A DNA stretch of 64,000 bases from contig NW_003314404.1 of NCBI RefSeq assembly GCF_000143415.4, positions 114,581 to 178,580 on the forward strand. The letters are read 5' to 3'. The position numbers were made by a program, and so were the translations under genes. Shown one piece after another: positions 54,238-64,000 of the stretch. Under the pieces are notes generated by a model that made no database searches, had not been told where the DNA came from, and worked only from the letters and a program-made list of their open reading frames with translations. The stretch comes from Selaginella moellendorffii (taxonomy: Eukaryota > Streptophyta > Lycopodiopsida > Selaginellales > Selaginellaceae). Every line of letters begins with the position of its first letter. The stretch's first letter is position 1.

Positions 54238-54610
54238 CTTGCCCGAATCACAAATGCGGCAACCTCACAGTTGAGTATCCATTCTACATTGCAATTCGGC
54301 AGCAGCAGCTCACGGATCACGATGCATGCAGCTCAGCCGGCTCCACTGCGAGCACAACATGACGCTCAGGCTGCCGCTGCATTCGCTACGAAGTCCTCAA
54401 CTTCACCAGCCGGAATGTGATCACCATCGATCCGCGCAGCTGCGACAGCAGCAGGAACTGATCCTCCACAACTTCTGCGGCCAGCTTCACGCTGCAGAAT
54501 GATCCAAACTACGCCCTCTCCTACGGGAATATCCTCATGCTCTACAGCTGAAGCAACACCGCCGGATGCTTTAACAACTGGAGAGCCGCACAATCCACAG
54601 GCATGCGGAC
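54238..54610 (+). pseudogene. Wall-associated kinase galacturonan-binding (GUB_WAK) domain fragment
   Basis: Reads CPNHKCGNLTVEYPFYI, then CRCIRYEVLNFTSRNVITID with PRSCDSS, FTLQNDPNYALSYGNILMLY and NTAGCFNN. The C-x-CGN-xxVxYPFxI start and Cys spacing identify the extracellular domain of WAK/LRK10-like receptor kinases, which contacts cell-wall pectin. In-frame stops (after STAST, after SSRN and after LMLYS) disable it. The kinase and membrane parts are absent here; possible relatives lie at 24.0 and 50.2 kb. Confidence 0.75.
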
Positions 54611-54815
54611 CACATGGAAAAAATTTCAGCACGGACGTCCAGCACATACTACCACCTGTCTTAAGCTCGCCTTTATTTTCAGTTGTCTTGTTGACATCAA
54701 AAAATTGAGCAAAGATATTGTGTGCAAATTTCTGTGGTGATGAGTCAATGGCTGAGCGCCCAAAGAAGCGATCAGATAATATTGAAGCCAGGATGTGGTT
54801 GTGGACCATGTGGTT

Positions 54816-55486
54816 ACAAAACAATCGCACTGCGCATCTTCTCACAATTCATGTCACATTGTAAGTCCCAGCTAAACTTTTGTGTCATGGTCCTTACTTA
54901 TCACTCACTGGAGGCTCCAAAGTTCTCCTCAAAGTTGCGGCCTTTAAGATATGGCGTAGACAAGATCGTAGACAGCCGATACCTCTTCGAGCGAAGCTTG
55001 CACAAGTTTTTCTCTCACCACTCAGTTGGAAAGGAGCAAAGCGAGATAACCAGCAGCGCAGGAGTATCTGTTACTACCTCAAATATCATGGCAAAGCCGA
55101 TGGTACGATTTTTTCAAACCATTAGTAAGGATGTTGTTTGCTCTTTCCAGGGAGTGAATCCAATCACTCAGTGGCCTCCAGTAACAGGAGACCCTAGAAA
55201 CGCCAGTGAGCAGCAACAACAGTGCCCATCGATCTCCAAGGAGGTACGTCTTGAGGAAGACAGGGCTGGCGCTAGTGTTCCCACAGACGGCTCCATTCCG
55301 GAATCCCAACCGGAGAGGAAGGAAGAAACCGTGGCTTGGGAGTATAAGCAGGAAGAGGTCGATCACAGCGTGTTTGCAGAGCTTCCCTCTGAAATCCAGC
55401 AAGAATTACAGGGTAGAATGGGTGTCCAAAGCAACAAGCGAGGAAAGCCGACAACGATAGCGGGTTTTTTAAGCTCGAAAACGTGA
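54816..55486 (+). pseudogene. POLH 3' copy (exons 9-11), inverted relative to the intact gene
   Basis: Exon 9 end (CAAAACAATCGCAC... with loss of seven bases before TGTCACATT), exon 10 (EAPKFSSKLRPLRYGVDKIV, 54910-55100) missing its first codons and acceptor, and exon 11 (55151-55486) open to the stop. The UBM-like motif survives (VDHSVFAELPSEIQQEL), but the PCNA box reads TTIAGFLSSKT, losing one aromatic. About 30 codons are missing within exon 11. Without exons 1-8 it cannot be a polymerase. Confidence 0.88.
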
Positions 55487-55612
55487 TACAGTGCTAGTCA
55501 ACGCGCTTGGTCAATTTAGTCAACGAGCACACTGCTAGAGTCAATGTGATCGCGGCGGACGTGTATACAGTTTATCTTCCCATCAAATTGTTTTCTAGAG
55601 TTTATGCTCCTC

Positions 55613-57600
55613 CATGGCCGGGTCACGCAACACTTACTCCTTGAGCGGAAGGAGATCCTCAAGTGCCTGGCGCAGATCGGCGTGACCGACCTCTCGGAGG
55701 AGAATCTGGTAAAGCCGTCTAGGGAGATCATCTGGCCGCTGTACGAGAATCTGGTGCAATACCTTGCGGGAATCCCCAGGTAAGCGATGGATTCCATTCA
55801 TTCTCCACGTGTGAGCGTCTTTCTCGTCTTAGGAATGAGCTCCAATCATATTTCGTTTACGAAACCCGCAACCTCTCTCAACCCTCAATCCTGACCGGAA
55901 GAACGATTGGAAAAAGCAATTGCATGGACCCTATCGCGGGGAGGAAGTGGATGCAAAGAGCGTTGCTGCCACCAAACATGACTGACAGCAGCCCGTTCTT
56001 GGCGCCTTGGATTGCTGCGGCATCAGGAGCTCTATGCTGATTCAGTCGGGACTCTGGCGTCGTTTCGTGCGATTTCCAAGCTCATGCATGCCGTTGGTGT
56101 GGATGATTTCGGAACCAGGGATATTTTCAGGCGGGAGCCGACTAGAACAGTGATCAACTTTGCGTACTTCGGGTGTGGCGTCTTTCTTCTTTTTTGTTTG
56201 ATCACAAAGACTGCTAACTACTTTTGATTTTGCATGGAGCGGAGAGGGAACTTCCAGATACCGAGACGACAGAATCCAGCAATTGGAAGAAACCAGGATA
56301 CAGGTGAGAAGGCTGCTTTCTTTCCGTGTTAAGATGGACAAGAACATGCTAATCTCTTCATCTTTAGCTTCAAAACGCAATTGCTCAAGACGAGGCGGAG
56401 CGAAAGCTGAGGAGCCTCAAGTCCAGAAATTGCCCGTGGAGGCGAAAGAACTGGAGCAGAAAATCTACGATCTCAACAAACAACAAGCCGTGTTGCAAAG
56501 CGACATACGTGGCATCAAAGAGGAGCTGAATTGTGGAGTGTTTTTTCTTCTTCTTAAACAGTGAGATGTTGGTGTGTATTTAGATTGTAAGCGAGAAAGC
56601 CTCTGTTTCTCAAATGAAACAAGAAGGGTTCCAGCTGCGGACACAGATTGTACAATCTCCCGACAAGCTTCGGGTAAGCTCTGAAATTCTATATTCTACT
56701 TTTCCTTTTTTCTTGTTCTTTTCGGTCTAACGTTGCGCTCCCTTTCCAGAAAATGCTTGAAGACAGGAGGGCGGCTGTTCAGAATGCGGAAGCTGAGGTT
56801 GAATCGGCCCGTCAATCCGTCGAGGAAGCACAAGTACGAGGCATACACAAAAGTGCGTTAATTTTTTTTTTAATATTTTTTTTGTCTTTCCTTGGCCGAG
56901 CAAAACTTATATCATGTTGCAACCTCTTAGGCGAAAAGGAAAGTGCAAAAATGCCTTGATATGATGGACTCGCTGAACAAGCAGGTAATTTCGTTACTCT
57001 CGCTCGACTAGCACGACGGATTGACTTGTTTTGCTGTACAGGCGGCTCTTCAGAAGAAAATGGTGAAAGATTCGAAGGAGATGAAGGTGAAACTTAAAGA
57101 GAATGAAGAGAAGCATTCGGTTATCAGTGTGCAGCTGGCTCTTGGTATTCACATGTGATACTAACTCAAGTATCTTTCAGGCCAGCACTTTCACAATCTA
57201 CTGGAGAAGCTAGATTCGTCCTTCGACGTCAAGTGCCAGGAGACGGTCAAGGAGCTTGAAGATTTCAGGTTGCAAAATGCGCCCCTGATTGATCAACTGG
57301 ATAAACAGGAAGAGAAAATCGCGAGAAAGCAAGACGAGGTACGAACGCTTAATTTGGTTTGTTCTTCAGATTCAAATTCTTTTGCAGGTGGAAATTATCA
57401 CAAGTAACTTAAACGAGGCTCGGTCGAAGAAAGAAGCCGGGCTCAAGGCCTTTCACGACGAAGTGGAGCTGATACAAAACGAGGTAATGGACAAGGCTTA
57501 TATTTGTGGGTCTAAGGCGCCAATTTTCAGGTCCTGAGATACAACGAGGACTCGATGAGAGTGATTGAGTCCTCCAGTGGACGTTTCATACAATGACTTA
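55613..57600 (+). pseudogene. NUF2 pseudogene, inverted copy with introns
   Basis: It follows the intact NUF2 exon by exon with introns. It starts ATGGCCGGGTCACGCAACAC, but 10 bases are lost right after TACTC, shifting the frame in the calponin-homology domain. An insertion of about 125 bp splits the start of exon 2 (about 55851-55985). Exon 3 lacks part of ELVD, and exon 8 loses its end. Later exons (e.g. EVELIQNEVMDKAY region at 57465) remain recognisable. It lies after the POLH 3' copy with the same spacing as in the intact locus. Confidence 0.9.
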
Positions 57601-58430
57601 CCCACAGTATGACGCGCGGTACCGGCGCACGGAGGCGTTCCAGCTATGCGTTCACGTTGACTATTTTGACCGGACGGTTGGAATGCGCTGACCAAATGTT
57701 TTTAAGCGCCATTTACAGAAAATGTTTAAAAAGTAGCTCTATAGTTGCGAGCCAAAACGAAAAGGATTCGGTATGGAGATTTGTTTACCAGTGTCACGTT
57801 TTAAGCACATTCTCAATCTAACTCCATCCATATCGCGAAATAGCCCCTCTTGCAATCCTTGTCTGCGCTTTGATTCTTCTCCCAGATCCATCTCTTGCTC
57901 TTAGAAGTGCCCCCATGGATTGTGCCTCACAACTTGAGCGATTGGAAATCATAAACCACAGGACATGCTGCAATTACGTTCGATTCCTCAGTGCTCGTTG
58001 ATGATTAGTCATCACGAGCCTTGGGAAAGTCTTCAAAGTCTGTAAAATTCAATGCGTAAAGCTGTGATGGCGATAATATATTTCCTTTTATAAATCCATA
58101 GAAGCTTTTGCAGTTTTTTGTCTAGGCAATATTTATCAATCAATCAATCAATCATTCACGCATTCTTGATCCAGTTCCATCCATCTCGCAAATGGCCCTT
58201 CTTGATTTTCCAAATCCATCTCTTGCTCCAACAGGATTGTGCCTCACAACTTGAGCGATTTCCCAGGAATCGATGCTGCGATTACATTTGGGAGAACAGG
58301 ATTTCCTCATGAAGGAGCTTCCCGAGATCCGGGCTTGCGCATTGCCGGATGCGTAGGTCTCAAAATCTGGCTTGCTGCAGGAATCCCTCCAACAGAGCAG
58401 GAATGCATATAAAAAAGCCTGGTTCTCAAG
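57601..58430 (-). repeat. Outer arm of the POLH-NUF2 inverted duplication
   Basis: Reverse complement of about 26190-27150, e.g. CAACCGTCCGGTCAAAATAG and AAACATTTGGTCAGCGCATT are found inverted at 57665-57700, and the PPR-like piece (HEEILFSQ region) at 58290-58320. Small indels distinguish the arms. An (AATC)n microsatellite lies at about 58136-58156. Confidence 0.8.
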
Positions 58431-58439
58431 CACAAAGAT

Positions 58440-59123
58440 CGGATATATTCTTGCATATTTAAGATTAATATTAAAGTAATACATTTTGGAAATTATTTGC
58501 AGATTCTATGCATCAAACGAACAAGTGATTTCACATGAGCATTATATAGTTACACGTATATTTTGGTTTTGAATTGCACACAATGTTATAATGTATACAA
58601 TCATGTTTTGATTGTTATAATAGCAATTGAAATGTGATTATATGCATAATAATGGCTTGGGAATGAGTAAATATGTTTAGGATTATAAAATTTATTATCA
58701 CAATTGGATGGAATTTTTTTTTAATATTTCATTCAACATGCTGTTAAGCAATAAGATCATGCGCTCCAACTAATTTAACATGGCATATGAAACCACAAAT
58801 TTTAATCCACTAATAATTTTATCCAAAACTTGGTTGATGCCACAAAATTTTACTCTCTTAGATTAAACGTTTGCTCAAGTTGAGCAATATGTATAACACT
58901 TGTGATTCTTACATAGAGATTAATAAGACCCCATTAGACTAAATAGTGTGGAGGTTTATGGCCATATTTAATTACACTTTCACAATCATCCTTGTTATTT
59001 TTGCCAAACTTAAATGAAAAAGAAGAATTTAAATTTTTTTTTACTAAATTATTTTGTGAGTCATACATGTCATAAAGAATTCAAACACATATAGTTTTTA
59101 AATTTATATATCTTCGACACTTT

Positions 59124-59183
<60 letters not shown>

Positions 59184-59940
59184 GTTGATGTAAGAGATCT
59201 TGAGTGTGTTTAGTTAATGTCATCCAAATGAATATATCAACCAAAACGATCTAAAGGATTTATGTTCGCTCAACATGGCGGGCTCTCAATATTGTGTATG
59301 TATACATAGTATTTAGAATAAAATTTAAGTTTAAAATATTATTTTATAGTAACTATAAATAAAATATTTTTTCACAAAGAGGCCAAGTATTTTATTAAAG
59401 TATATTCACTTCCTAAAGTTTTTGCCATAAATCTTAAATGTATAAATATATTATGTACAAATAAAATTAATTTAATAATCAATAAGATATGATTATAATT
59501 TCATTAAGTAGTGACTATTTTTCTTACTTTTTATGCTAATATTATAAGTAATAAGTTACAAAAAATTTATGTGCAAATAACACAATTAAGTATAAGAGCA
59601 AAAGTGTTTTATGTATTTGATCACATTCTTGTTTAAAAGTTTATTATTAATGTTTGATTTACAAAAGAAAATTTATATTTAAAGATTAATACTCTATGAG
59701 TTATAATGAGCAAATAGTTACCACTAATAAATATTAAATAAAACTATAATTAATATATATTTAACTTAAATCCTGTCACTCACAAAGAAAAATTCTTAAA
59801 CATTCACAAAAATTTAAGAAGTAGATTTAGAAACTTAAGAAACTGTAGAAACTTATATTAATTTATAATTGAAAATTCTAAGAATGAATTCATCATAGGA
59901 TTCCCAGAAACAATTTTCAGCTAGCTAGAGACACGAAAAT
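58440..59940. other. AT-rich spacer with an (AT)n(GT)n microsatellite
   Basis: No gene was seen. TA repeats at 59124-59148 run directly into GT repeats at 59149-59176. Confidence 0.75.
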
Positions 59941-60015
59941 GTTTCGATGTCTAGAACAAACAACAAAGTTAGTAAAGAAATGAAAAATCAACAAACGAGT
60001 CTTACCGGATTTCAC

Positions 60016-60936
60016 TCATGCTGCTCGAACTTTCTTCACAACCAAGTCGCTACCATGGCCAGGAGCACTCCTCTTCACTCCACAGCGCCTCCTGCGAGAC
60101 ATCGTCTCGATCTTGCAATTACCGACGATCCAGGGATGCTCCAGCACGCCATCCAGCGTCAGCCTCTCGCTCGGCTCTACAGCCAGCATCCCGCAGATGA
60201 GATCCTCCGCCTCGTCCGAGACAGGAGAACCATCCGGGAATACCCCGCCTCGCAAGAGCTCGATCTCCTGGGGCAGCTTGTAGCCCCTCAGCAGCTCATA
60301 CGCGATCACTCCCAGCGCCCAAACGTCGACGGCCTTGGTGTACAAGCTCTGCGAGCTTCCATCGCCATGACCACCTTTGCAGCTCGCCACCTCCGGGGCC
60401 ATATACTTCCCCGTTCCACAGTACTGCGACATCTCCTTGATGTCGTCCGTGGCCACGCCAAAGTCTCCAATCACCACCTCGTGCACGGCACTAGCGTCCA
60501 GCTTGACGAAGATGTTCTCCGGCTTGAGATCCCGGTGGACGATGCCCCTGGAGTGGATCTCCTTGAGCGTCTCCGCCAGCCTCTGGATGGTCTTGGCGGC
60601 CTCCTCCTCGCCCAGCGGCCCTCCCTTGATCAATCGATGGCACAGACTAGGGCCGCACAGCTCCATCACCATGGTCCCGTAGCAAGCCCCGCCGCTCCTC
60701 TCCTTCACGAAGCCCGTGAGGGAGACCACTCCAGCGCAGGGGCGGAGCTTGGACATGAGCCGGAGCTCTCTCCCGGCCTCCCTCCCCGATCGAAACATCT
60801 TCCCAGCGTAGCTCCTGGCACCTTTGAGCACGAAAACCTGGCCCTGGCGCCCGCAGCCCAGCCTCTCGCCCCTCGTGTAGACCTTGAGGAGCTCAGCACA
60901 GTCGTCTTCGTCGAACTCACCGTCTTCGCGCACCAT
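60016..60936 (-). CDS. Serine/threonine protein kinase, 306 aa, single exon
   Basis: A complete kinase domain: glycine loop GERLGCGRQGQVF (residues 22-34), ATP lysine in YAGKMF, catalytic loop IVHRDLKPENIF (about 133-144), DFGVAT metal site, activation-segment end CGTGKYMAPEV, and VDVWALGVIAYELL. It ends in EHPWI plus a basic tail (MSRRRRCGVKRS). HRDLKPEN, DFG and APE are all intact, so it should be active. The style resembles the CDPK/CRK/PEPRK group, but there are no EF hands. The tail may direct it to the nucleus. It has no introns, which is unusual for that group. Telo-box-like motifs lie in the leader (60987-60994 and 60998-61006). Substrate unknown. Confidence 0.9.
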   Translation of the reverse strand: MVREDGEFDEDDCAELLKVYTRGERLGCGRQGQVFVLKGARSYAGKMFRSGREAGRELRLMSKLRPCAGVVSLTGFVKERSGGACYGTMVMELCGPSLCHRLIKGGPLGEEEAAKTIQRLAETLKEIHSRGIVHRDLKPENIFVKLDASAVHEVVIGDFGVATDDIKEMSQYCGTGKYMAPEVASCKGGHGDGSSQSLYTKAVDVWALGVIAYELLRGYKLPQEIELLRGGVFPDGSPVSDEAEDLICGMLAVEPSERLTLDGVLEHPWIVGNCKIETMSRRRRCGVKRSAPGHGSDLVVKKVRAA

Positions 60937-60986
60937 CGCAGAGCTTCTCCTCTCCTCTCTCGCGCAAGCTTTGCTAAGTGAAAAAA

Positions 60987-61006
60987 ATTTAGGGAGGAAA
61001 CCCTAG
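60987..61006. promoter_or_regulatory. Paired inverted telo-boxes upstream of the kinase
   Basis: ATTTAGGG at 60987-60994 and AAACCCTAG at 60998-61006, facing each other, 51-70 bp 5' of the kinase start codon. Function is inferred only from the plant motif. Confidence 0.4.
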
Positions 61007-61120
61007 CTTCTCATAACGACTGCATCTCGACGGCTGGGATGTGTCGACGGCGTGATCAACGGTGGCGATGCGCCTGACCGTGAATATACCGCTAGTATAT
61101 TCTCGTTTAAATTGCCATAG

Positions 61121-62718
61121 CTACTCGCCTTTGTGCTTGAAGCTTTGCTCGAAGTGGAACTGCGCCGCATTGACGAGCCTGTTGGTGATGTCCACCACGT
61201 CCTGGTCGGGCACTACATTACCTCTGGGCGATCGCGGCGATGCCCCGCCTCTCGGCGACGCCACTCTCACCTTCTTGGGCGTGTTTGCGCCGCTGCTCGT
61301 CGTGGTCGTGGTGCTCTTCACCGATGGTGGCGGCTCCGGCGGCTTCTTCTTGGGCATCCCCTTGAACGCGTTCACTCTCGAGTAGCCCTTGGCGTTCTGG
61401 AGCTGCGTGTCCACCCGCCGGAGCTCCTGCGCGAGCTGGAACACCTTCTTCTCGAAGTACTCCTTGTCCACGCGCTCCTTCTCGAGGAGCTGCTCCAGGA
61501 AGCCGGCGTGCTGCTGGAGCTCCTTGCACCGCTTCATGTTCCGGCTCGCCTCCAGCGTCGTCTCCCGGGCCTTGTTGCGGAAGCCCTTGAGCTCGTAGCT
61601 CGCTCGCTCCAAAGTGTCTTGAGCGGCCTGGAAGAGTGTGTTAGCTCCAAAGTTTCTACGTGAGATCTTGCCCGGACCTGGATGATCTAAAGGCTATGGA
61701 CGTAGATCTACAGGAGGACGGAAGCTCCTTACTTGCATGGAGGATTGAAGCCTGTGCTGTGTCGTCTCGAGGATGTTGGCCTTCTCTTTGAGGCGTCCCA
61801 GCTCCTTGTTCTGGCAGCTTATCCGGTTGTGCGTGGCGTTGAGCCGCCGGACCAGCTTTTGCAAGTTCCCGACCTCCCCGGCAAACACGTCCCGTTCTAC
61901 TTCAACTTCCTGGTGGATCATCGCGTTAGATCGAGGAGTGATGAAAGGAAAGCTTGAAAGAGTGACGAAAGCTTGCCTTTGTATGAGAAACACGCAAGTC
62001 CTTGCGAAGGAGCGCGAGCTCCTCCAGCTGCCTGTCACAGGTTGATTGCAAGTCGTTTATCCGCATTTTCAATCCTGGAGCGAAGAAGCTTGCAAGGTGA
62101 ATCCTCGCGAAGAACACTTTGGAGAGAAAGGAAACCTTGTAGCTTTGCTCGTAGACGCGATGAGCCTCCGGTTCTGGGAGCCTCGGCCGCTCCCTGTGCT
62201 TCCAAATCCTCGATGTCTCGCTCGAGCTTTCTGCCAAGAAACGCGAGATCAACAAGCTTGTTCCTCGCTGGAGAAACCAAGAACACTGACCGGGCTTATA
62301 GCTAGAAATGTTTGGAGGATGGCAAGAAGTACTTGTTTTCGATCTCCAGCGCCGAGGTGTGGACCTTTTGGAACTTGATGTGCTTGTCCTGCTCGTAGAG
62401 CACCCTCTTGAGCTCCAAAATCTCCTCGAGCAGCGCCTCCTTGTCCCTGGAGCCCATGAGGATCTTCTTGGGCATGAGGCTCCCCTTGGCGCGCATCGAC
62501 AGCGTCGCGGGCGACACCGCCATGCCCTTGAGCCCATTGGGCGGTGGCGGCGTCATGGGCATCATCGGCATGGCGCCCGAGAGATCCATGACGGCGCGCA
62601 GCGACGCATCCGAGCGTGGCTTTGGATTGTAGGGGCTGGCCGCCCGCGGCCCCGGCCCGGCGCTCATCGGCCTCGCCGCTGGCTGCTGCTGCTGCTTCTT
62701 TACCTCCATCTTCGTCAT
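61121..62718 (-). CDS. Coiled-coil protein of unknown function, five exons, 420 aa
   Basis: Exons 62718-62333, 62230-62136, 62074-61977, 61909-61733, 61627-61121; phases close to 1,263 nt. The third intron uses a GC donor (AAAG|GCAAGC) with a normal AG. Residues 1-90 are disordered (Q5 run, PRAASPYNPKPRSD, MMPMTPPPP). Residues 95-355 are coiled coil (DKEALLEEILELKRVLYEQD, KLERDIEDLEAQG, LQSTCDRQLEELALLRKDLR, GNLQKLVRRLNATHNR, ELKGFRNKARETTLEASRNM, FLEQLLEKERVDKEYFEKKV). The tail is basic and SPR-rich (ASPRGGASPRSPRG). It could be a microtubule, centrosome-like or flagellar protein of motile sperm, but this is a guess from shape only. Confidence 0.8.
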
Positions 62719-63038
62719 GATCTATCTCTTCTTGCTCGGGTTGTTCTTATTCTCTCTCCTCCTCCCAGCTTAGCGCATCTCGCGATTTGCATTGGAGCCC
62801 ACGCCAGGGCTCGAAATTGGGTCACCGCTCCACCGGTTTGATCGATCGTGGATCCAGATGGGCGATCGTGGTGGCGTCAAAAGCTTACTTGTGTGAGCTT
62901 CCTTGGACCTTGGGTGTGATGGATGGCGATTTTTTTTCCTGTTTTTCCTCGCTGCCTGCCACACCGGCCGGCATCGCGAGCCCTAACTGCCAGCTTCGTG
63001 GCACCGCCTTCGCCCTCGGATCCTCGCATCCGAGGGCC
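62719..63038. promoter_or_regulatory. Shared divergent promoter region
   Basis: About 320 bp separates the start codons of the minus-strand coiled-coil gene and the plus-strand receptor gene, so both promoters must lie here or overlap. No clear TATA box or conserved element was picked out. Confidence 0.4.
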
Positions 63039-64000
63039 ATGGTTGCGAGTGTTCTTCCCATGTGCCGGGGTAGTAGTAGTATGGTGCTAGGATGGAAGGT
63101 CATCGCTGTCCTCTCGTTTGTTCTTCCTCTCGCCAGTCCAGTGCCCGAGAATGTGACAATTGGGACGCTGTTCGCCTTCCGGACGAGGATTGGACGGGCT
63201 GCCAGGGCCGCGATCGAGCTCGCGGTGGACCGCGACGACGCGGTGCTCAATGGAACCCGGCTGCTCGTCCAGTTCTCCGATGGCAATTGCAACGCTGTCC
63301 AAGGAGCTGCCGCAGGTACGCTAGCATCTATTTTTCTAAAAGATCGAGAGCTTCCAACTCTTCTTTGCAGCGGTGGAGCTGATCAAGCGGCACAAAGTCG
63401 TGACCATCGCCGGCCCCCAGACCTCGGAGGTGGCGAACTTCGTAGCACACATGGGACGAGTGACGCGCGTCCCGGTCGTCTCCTTCTCGGCCACCGATCC
63501 CACGCTGTCCGAGGCGCAGTACCCCTTCTTCCTCTGCCTGGCTCTCAGCGACCGCATCCAGATGGAGGCCATCGCCGGCTTCGTCAAGCTCTTCGAGTGG
63601 AAGGAGGTGGCGGCCTTCTACTCGGACGACAGCTTCGGCACCAGCGGCGTCATGGAGCTCCACGACGAGCTCGGCAAGGTCGGCGCCACCGTCTCGTTCA
63701 AGGCCGCGTGAGCAAGGGGATGAGCAAGGACGACGTTGGCGAGTCCCTGGCCCGGTTTGCCGAGTCGGGCTGCCGGGTGTTCGTCGTCCACGCCGACACC
63801 GGCGTCGGGAGGACGCTGCTCATCCAGGCTTACAACCTCCGGATGCTCATGCCCGGCTACGTGTGGATCGTCACCGAGGCGCTCGCCAGCGTCCTCGACA
63901 CCATCTACGACGACGACGAGTTCGTGGCGGCGTCGCAGGGAGCCGTGGGAACCCGGAGCTACGTCCCTCGCTCGCCGCAGCTCGACAAGTTCTACGAAAG
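63039..64000 (+). CDS. Glutamate receptor-like channel (GLR), 5' part, with one frameshift, cut by window end
   Basis: Exon 1 runs 63039-63315; a 55-bp intron follows (63316-63370) and exon 2 goes past the window. Candidate starts are at 63039, 63060 and 63081 in frame; MVLGWKVIAVLSFVLPLASP looks like a signal peptide. The extracellular ligand-binding region (ANF receptor type) follows: VTIGTLFAFRTRIGRAARAA, LIKRHKVVTIAGPQTSEVAN, VPVVSFSATDPTLSEAQYPF and FVKLFEWKEVAAFYSDDSFG. In frame a stop occurs at 63709 (FKAA then TGA). One base missing there restores SKDDVGESLARFAESGCRVF and VHADTGVGRTLLIQAYNLRM, so this is a frameshift or a sequence error. GLRs are plasma-membrane cation channels; the pore lies beyond the window. 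Confidence 0.82.
   Translation, partial: MVASVLPMCRGSSSMVLGWKVIAVLSFVLPLASPVPENVTIGTLFAFRTRIGRAARAAIELAVDRDDAVLNGTRLLVQFSDGNCNAVQGAAAGTLASIFLKDRELPTLLCSGGADQAAQSRDHRRPPDLGGGELRSTHGTSDARPGRLLLGHRSHAVRGAVPLLPLPGSQRPHPDGGHRRLRQALRVEGGGGLLLGRQLRHQRRHGAPRRARQGRRHRLVQGRVSKGMSKDDVGESLARFAESGCRVFVVHADTGVGRTLLIQAYNLRMLMPGYVWIVTEALASVLDTIYDDDEFVAASQGAVGTRSYVPRSPQLDKFYE

Noticed and set aside
59947-60981. 344-codon plus-strand frame
   Set aside because: It is the antisense shadow of the GC-rich intact kinase gene.
62308-62841. 177-codon plus-strand frame
   Set aside because: Antisense to exon 1 of the coiled-coil gene; composition follows that gene.
1-64000. tRNA or rRNA genes
   Set aside because: No cloverleaf-compatible sequence with A and B boxes, and no ribosomal RNA core motifs, were recognised by eye.

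Overview
The window looks like nuclear DNA of a land plant, most likely a lycophyte such as Selaginella. The evidence is dozens of introns of about 45-75 bp with plant GT-AG borders, many pentatricopeptide repeat (PPR) genes and fragments, GC-rich coding islands between AT-rich spacers, telo-box motifs at 5' ends, and plant families (fibrillin, LRK10/WAK-type receptor kinase, glutamate receptor-like channel). The species is an inference; no marker gene fixes it.

1-15.2 kb is transposon territory. A decayed Ty3/gypsy pol fragment (minus, 1085-2140) abuts an old degenerate LTR. That LTR is split by a younger, nested, coding-less LTR element (2651-15025) of the same family, with three LTRs, two internal regions, tRNA-Met type primer sites and an ATTTA target duplication. 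The two outer LTRs resemble each other more than the middle one, suggesting the composite moved as a unit.

16-24 kb: cis-prenyltransferase pseudogene, an intact two-exon PPR gene (minus, 584 aa), an inverted pair of PLS-type PPR fragments, a broken P-loop NTPase-like gene, an intact KRI1 ribosome-biogenesis gene (670 aa), and receptor-kinase debris.

26-35 kb: two intact genes lie head-to-tail on the minus strand: DNA polymerase eta (POLH, 11 exons, 570 aa) and kinetochore NUF2 (11 exons, 444 aa), 147 bp apart. A chimeric partial POLH/NUF2 copy lies next to them in inverted orientation, followed by an uncharacterised seven-exon gene.

37-50 kb is a mosaic of duplicated and broken pieces: PPR E-domain, a second copy of the PPR/KRI1 block (both broken), four further loci with POLH pieces across the window, fibrillin, a long PLS PPR pseudogene, an intact 274-aa gene of unknown role, an SRS2/UvrD-like helicase pseudogene and another PPR pseudogene.

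50-60 kb: an AT-rich tandem array of a unit near 0.97 kb, wall-associated-kinase ectodomain debris, and an inverted broken second copy of the POLH 3' end plus NUF2 (54.8-58.4 kb).

60-64 kb is gene-dense again: an intact Ser/Thr kinase, an intact coiled-coil gene with a GC-AG intron, and the 5' part of a glutamate receptor-like gene with one frameshift, cut by the window end.

The genes do not form a pathway. The main theme is repeated DNA-level (intron-retaining) duplication, inversion and shuffling of a few loci, above all POLH-NUF2.
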